NCBI GenBank assembly: GCA_030746935.1
Contig: JASLLV010000003.1
Coordinates: 1-38,408 of the forward strand
Direction of reading: 5' to 3'
Length of the DNA: 38,408 nt
Source: Rhodospirillales bacterium
GTDB taxonomy: Bacteria > Pseudomonadota > Alphaproteobacteria > Rhodospirillales > JASLLV01
The first letter of the stretch is position 1. The number at the start of each line of letters is the position of its first letter. Under the pieces are notes generated by a model. That model ran no database searches. It saw only the letters and a list, made by a program, of their open reading frames with translations, and was not told the origin of the DNA. Made by a program: the position numbers and the translations under genes. This document shows, piece by piece, positions 37,063-38,408 of the stretch.

Positions 37063-37224
37063 CGGCAACCCCGATAGGGTCGCGGCCACCGGATTCGCCC
37101 GAGCCGCCCTCTGCCGCCCTCTGTGGACGCGTTCCGCGTAGAGCCCCAGCCGCCTAAGGCCGGGGTGCGAACGCCTATCTTGTCTTCATCGTCGGCGACT
37201 GGTGGGCCATCTGTGGAATCTCGG

Positions 37225-38169
37225 CTAATCCAGCGTCCTGGCGAGCCGAAAACCGGCATTGATGTACCGGTTGACGGTGAAGGACCTGTTTCGGTACACG
37301 GACCGGGCGTACCACACACCTATGAAGTTCCACGAACCACCCCGCAGGACGCGGTTGGCGCAGTCGCCGCCGCTTGTCCACGGGCTCCCGTCGGAGGGCG
37401 CGCCCTCATAACTGCGGTGCCAGCAGTCCTCCACCCACTCCCAGACGTTGCCAAGCATGTCGTGGAGCCCAAAACCGTTGACCGGGAACGAGCCGACCGG
37501 CGCTGTCTGTTGGCCATCCCACGGGCTTCCGCAGCCGCGGCAGTTGGCGAGGTTTCGACCAACCCCGTCGCCCCACAAAAAACGCGTCGTCGTCCCCGCC
37601 CGCGCCGCGTACTCCCACTCGGCTTCCGAGAGCAACCGGTACGTCTTCCCCGTATACTGAGACAGCCACGCCGCGTACGACTTGGCATCGTCCCAGCTGA
37701 TGTAGATAGCGGGGCGGTCGCCGCGGCCCCAACCTTTGTCGTCCGGCCGGTAACCACCGCACCCACCATCGGCGACACAGGCGTCCCACTCGGCGAACGT
37801 CACCTCATGGCGGCCAACCGCGAAGGGCCGCGCGATCGTGACCGGGTGCTGGGGACCTTCGTCGCCGTCTCGTGGCACCTCGCTCGCCGGCGAGCCCAGG
37901 GTGAACGCGCCCGCCGGCACCACCACCATCTCGGGGCACAAAGGGCAGTCGCGGAACACGTCCTCGGGCGTCCAGTAACTGTCAACGATCGGCTCGACTG
38001 GACGCAGAGCAGGGTCGGCCTTTCTTCGCTCAAGATATCTGCCGAAAGTGCCCGAGGGATCAGGAAAACCCAGGGTTTCGCACGCCCATAGAGTCGCCAC
38101 TCCCGCAATGGCTAGGAGGGGACCAAACCGTTTCAGAGAAAGAAGTTTCGTACCGCTACGCTTGATCAA
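37225..38169 (-). CDS. SUMF1/FGE-like domain protein, possible lipoprotein (paralog 2)
   Basis: FTLGSPASEVPRDGDEGPQHPVTIARPFAVGRHEVTFAEWDACVADGGC, YRLLSEAEWEYAARAGTTTRFLWG, GLHDMLGNVWEWVEDCWHRSYEGAPSDG, VLRGGSWN. N-terminal LLAIAGVATLWAC is a weak lipobox candidate. Confidence 0.92.
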   Translation of the reverse strand: MIKRSGTKLLSLKRFGPLLAIAGVATLWACETLGFPDPSGTFGRYLERRKADPALRPVEPIVDSYWTPEDVFRDCPLCPEMVVVPAGAFTLGSPASEVPRDGDEGPQHPVTIARPFAVGRHEVTFAEWDACVADGGCGGYRPDDKGWGRGDRPAIYISWDDAKSYAAWLSQYTGKTYRLLSEAEWEYAARAGTTTRFLWGDGVGRNLANCRGCGSPWDGQQTAPVGSFPVNGFGLHDMLGNVWEWVEDCWHRSYEGAPSDGSPWTSGGDCANRVLRGGSWNFIGVWYARSVYRNRSFTVNRYINAGFRLARTLD

Positions 38170-38408
38170 AGACGATCACCCCGCAGCAAGGATCTTTGCC
38201 GTGATCGGCAATCTTTCTGCCACATCGGCTTTGTGAGTCGAGTGACCGGTCCGGCGAAGAATGTAAAGAGCGAGCGAGCGGCATTGGGCCTCGCCGAGGT
38301 GCAGCGGCGCGAGTTGTCCACAGTCGCATTTTGAAGACTGGTGGGGAAATTCGAAAGGGCTTGGGTCGCCATGGCCGCATCAGAACGATGACCGCTTTCG
38401 TACGATTA

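Noticed and set aside
36013-37089. 358-aa minus-strand ORF
   Set aside because: Antisense shadow of pfp.
37099-37122. Short tandem repeat GCCGCCCTCT x2
   Set aside because: Only two copies of 10 nt; too short to distinguish from chance in GC-rich intergenic DNA.
37123-38091. 322-aa plus-strand ORF
   Set aside because: Antisense to the SUMF1-domain gene at 37225..38169, which has clear family motifs.

Overview
This looks like ordinary high-GC alphaproteobacterial chromosome (possibly Rhodospirillales-like, judged from gene content only). I see no CRISPR array, rRNA, intact transposon or recognisable phage-defence system. Left to right it contains: an oligopeptide-type ABC transporter (truncated DppB-like permease, DppC-like permease, and a convergent DppD-like ATPase); an MFS transporter; an uncharacterised protein with a flagellin-like layout; a thiolase-like / DUF35 / BKACE (DUF849) operon; an amidase; a putative secreted HExxH protein split by an in-frame TGA; an HtrA-like protein with an apparently dead active site, followed by MlaC-like, Sel1-repeat and MlaA-domain genes; dinB coupled to a DUF427 gene; an aldo/keto reductase; a nitroreductase; an Lrp regulator divergent from cysG-DUF2849-cysI-DUF934; an acetamidase; hyuB/hyuA; an SDR; typA/bipA; an ABC-F ATPase coupled to a SUMF1-domain gene; tRNA-Glu(TTC); a PPi-type phosphofructokinase; and a second SUMF1-domain gene. 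The points most worth a second look are: (1) the catalytically degenerate HtrA/PDZ protein beside the Mla-type genes; (2) the in-frame TGA in the HExxH gene; (3) the non-lipoprotein MlaA with an extra N-terminal module; (4) the flagellin-like orphan; (5) two SUMF1 paralogs that lack the FGE cysteines; and (6) structured intergenic repeats that share a 14-nt end. All assignments come from reading motifs by eye; no searches were run.
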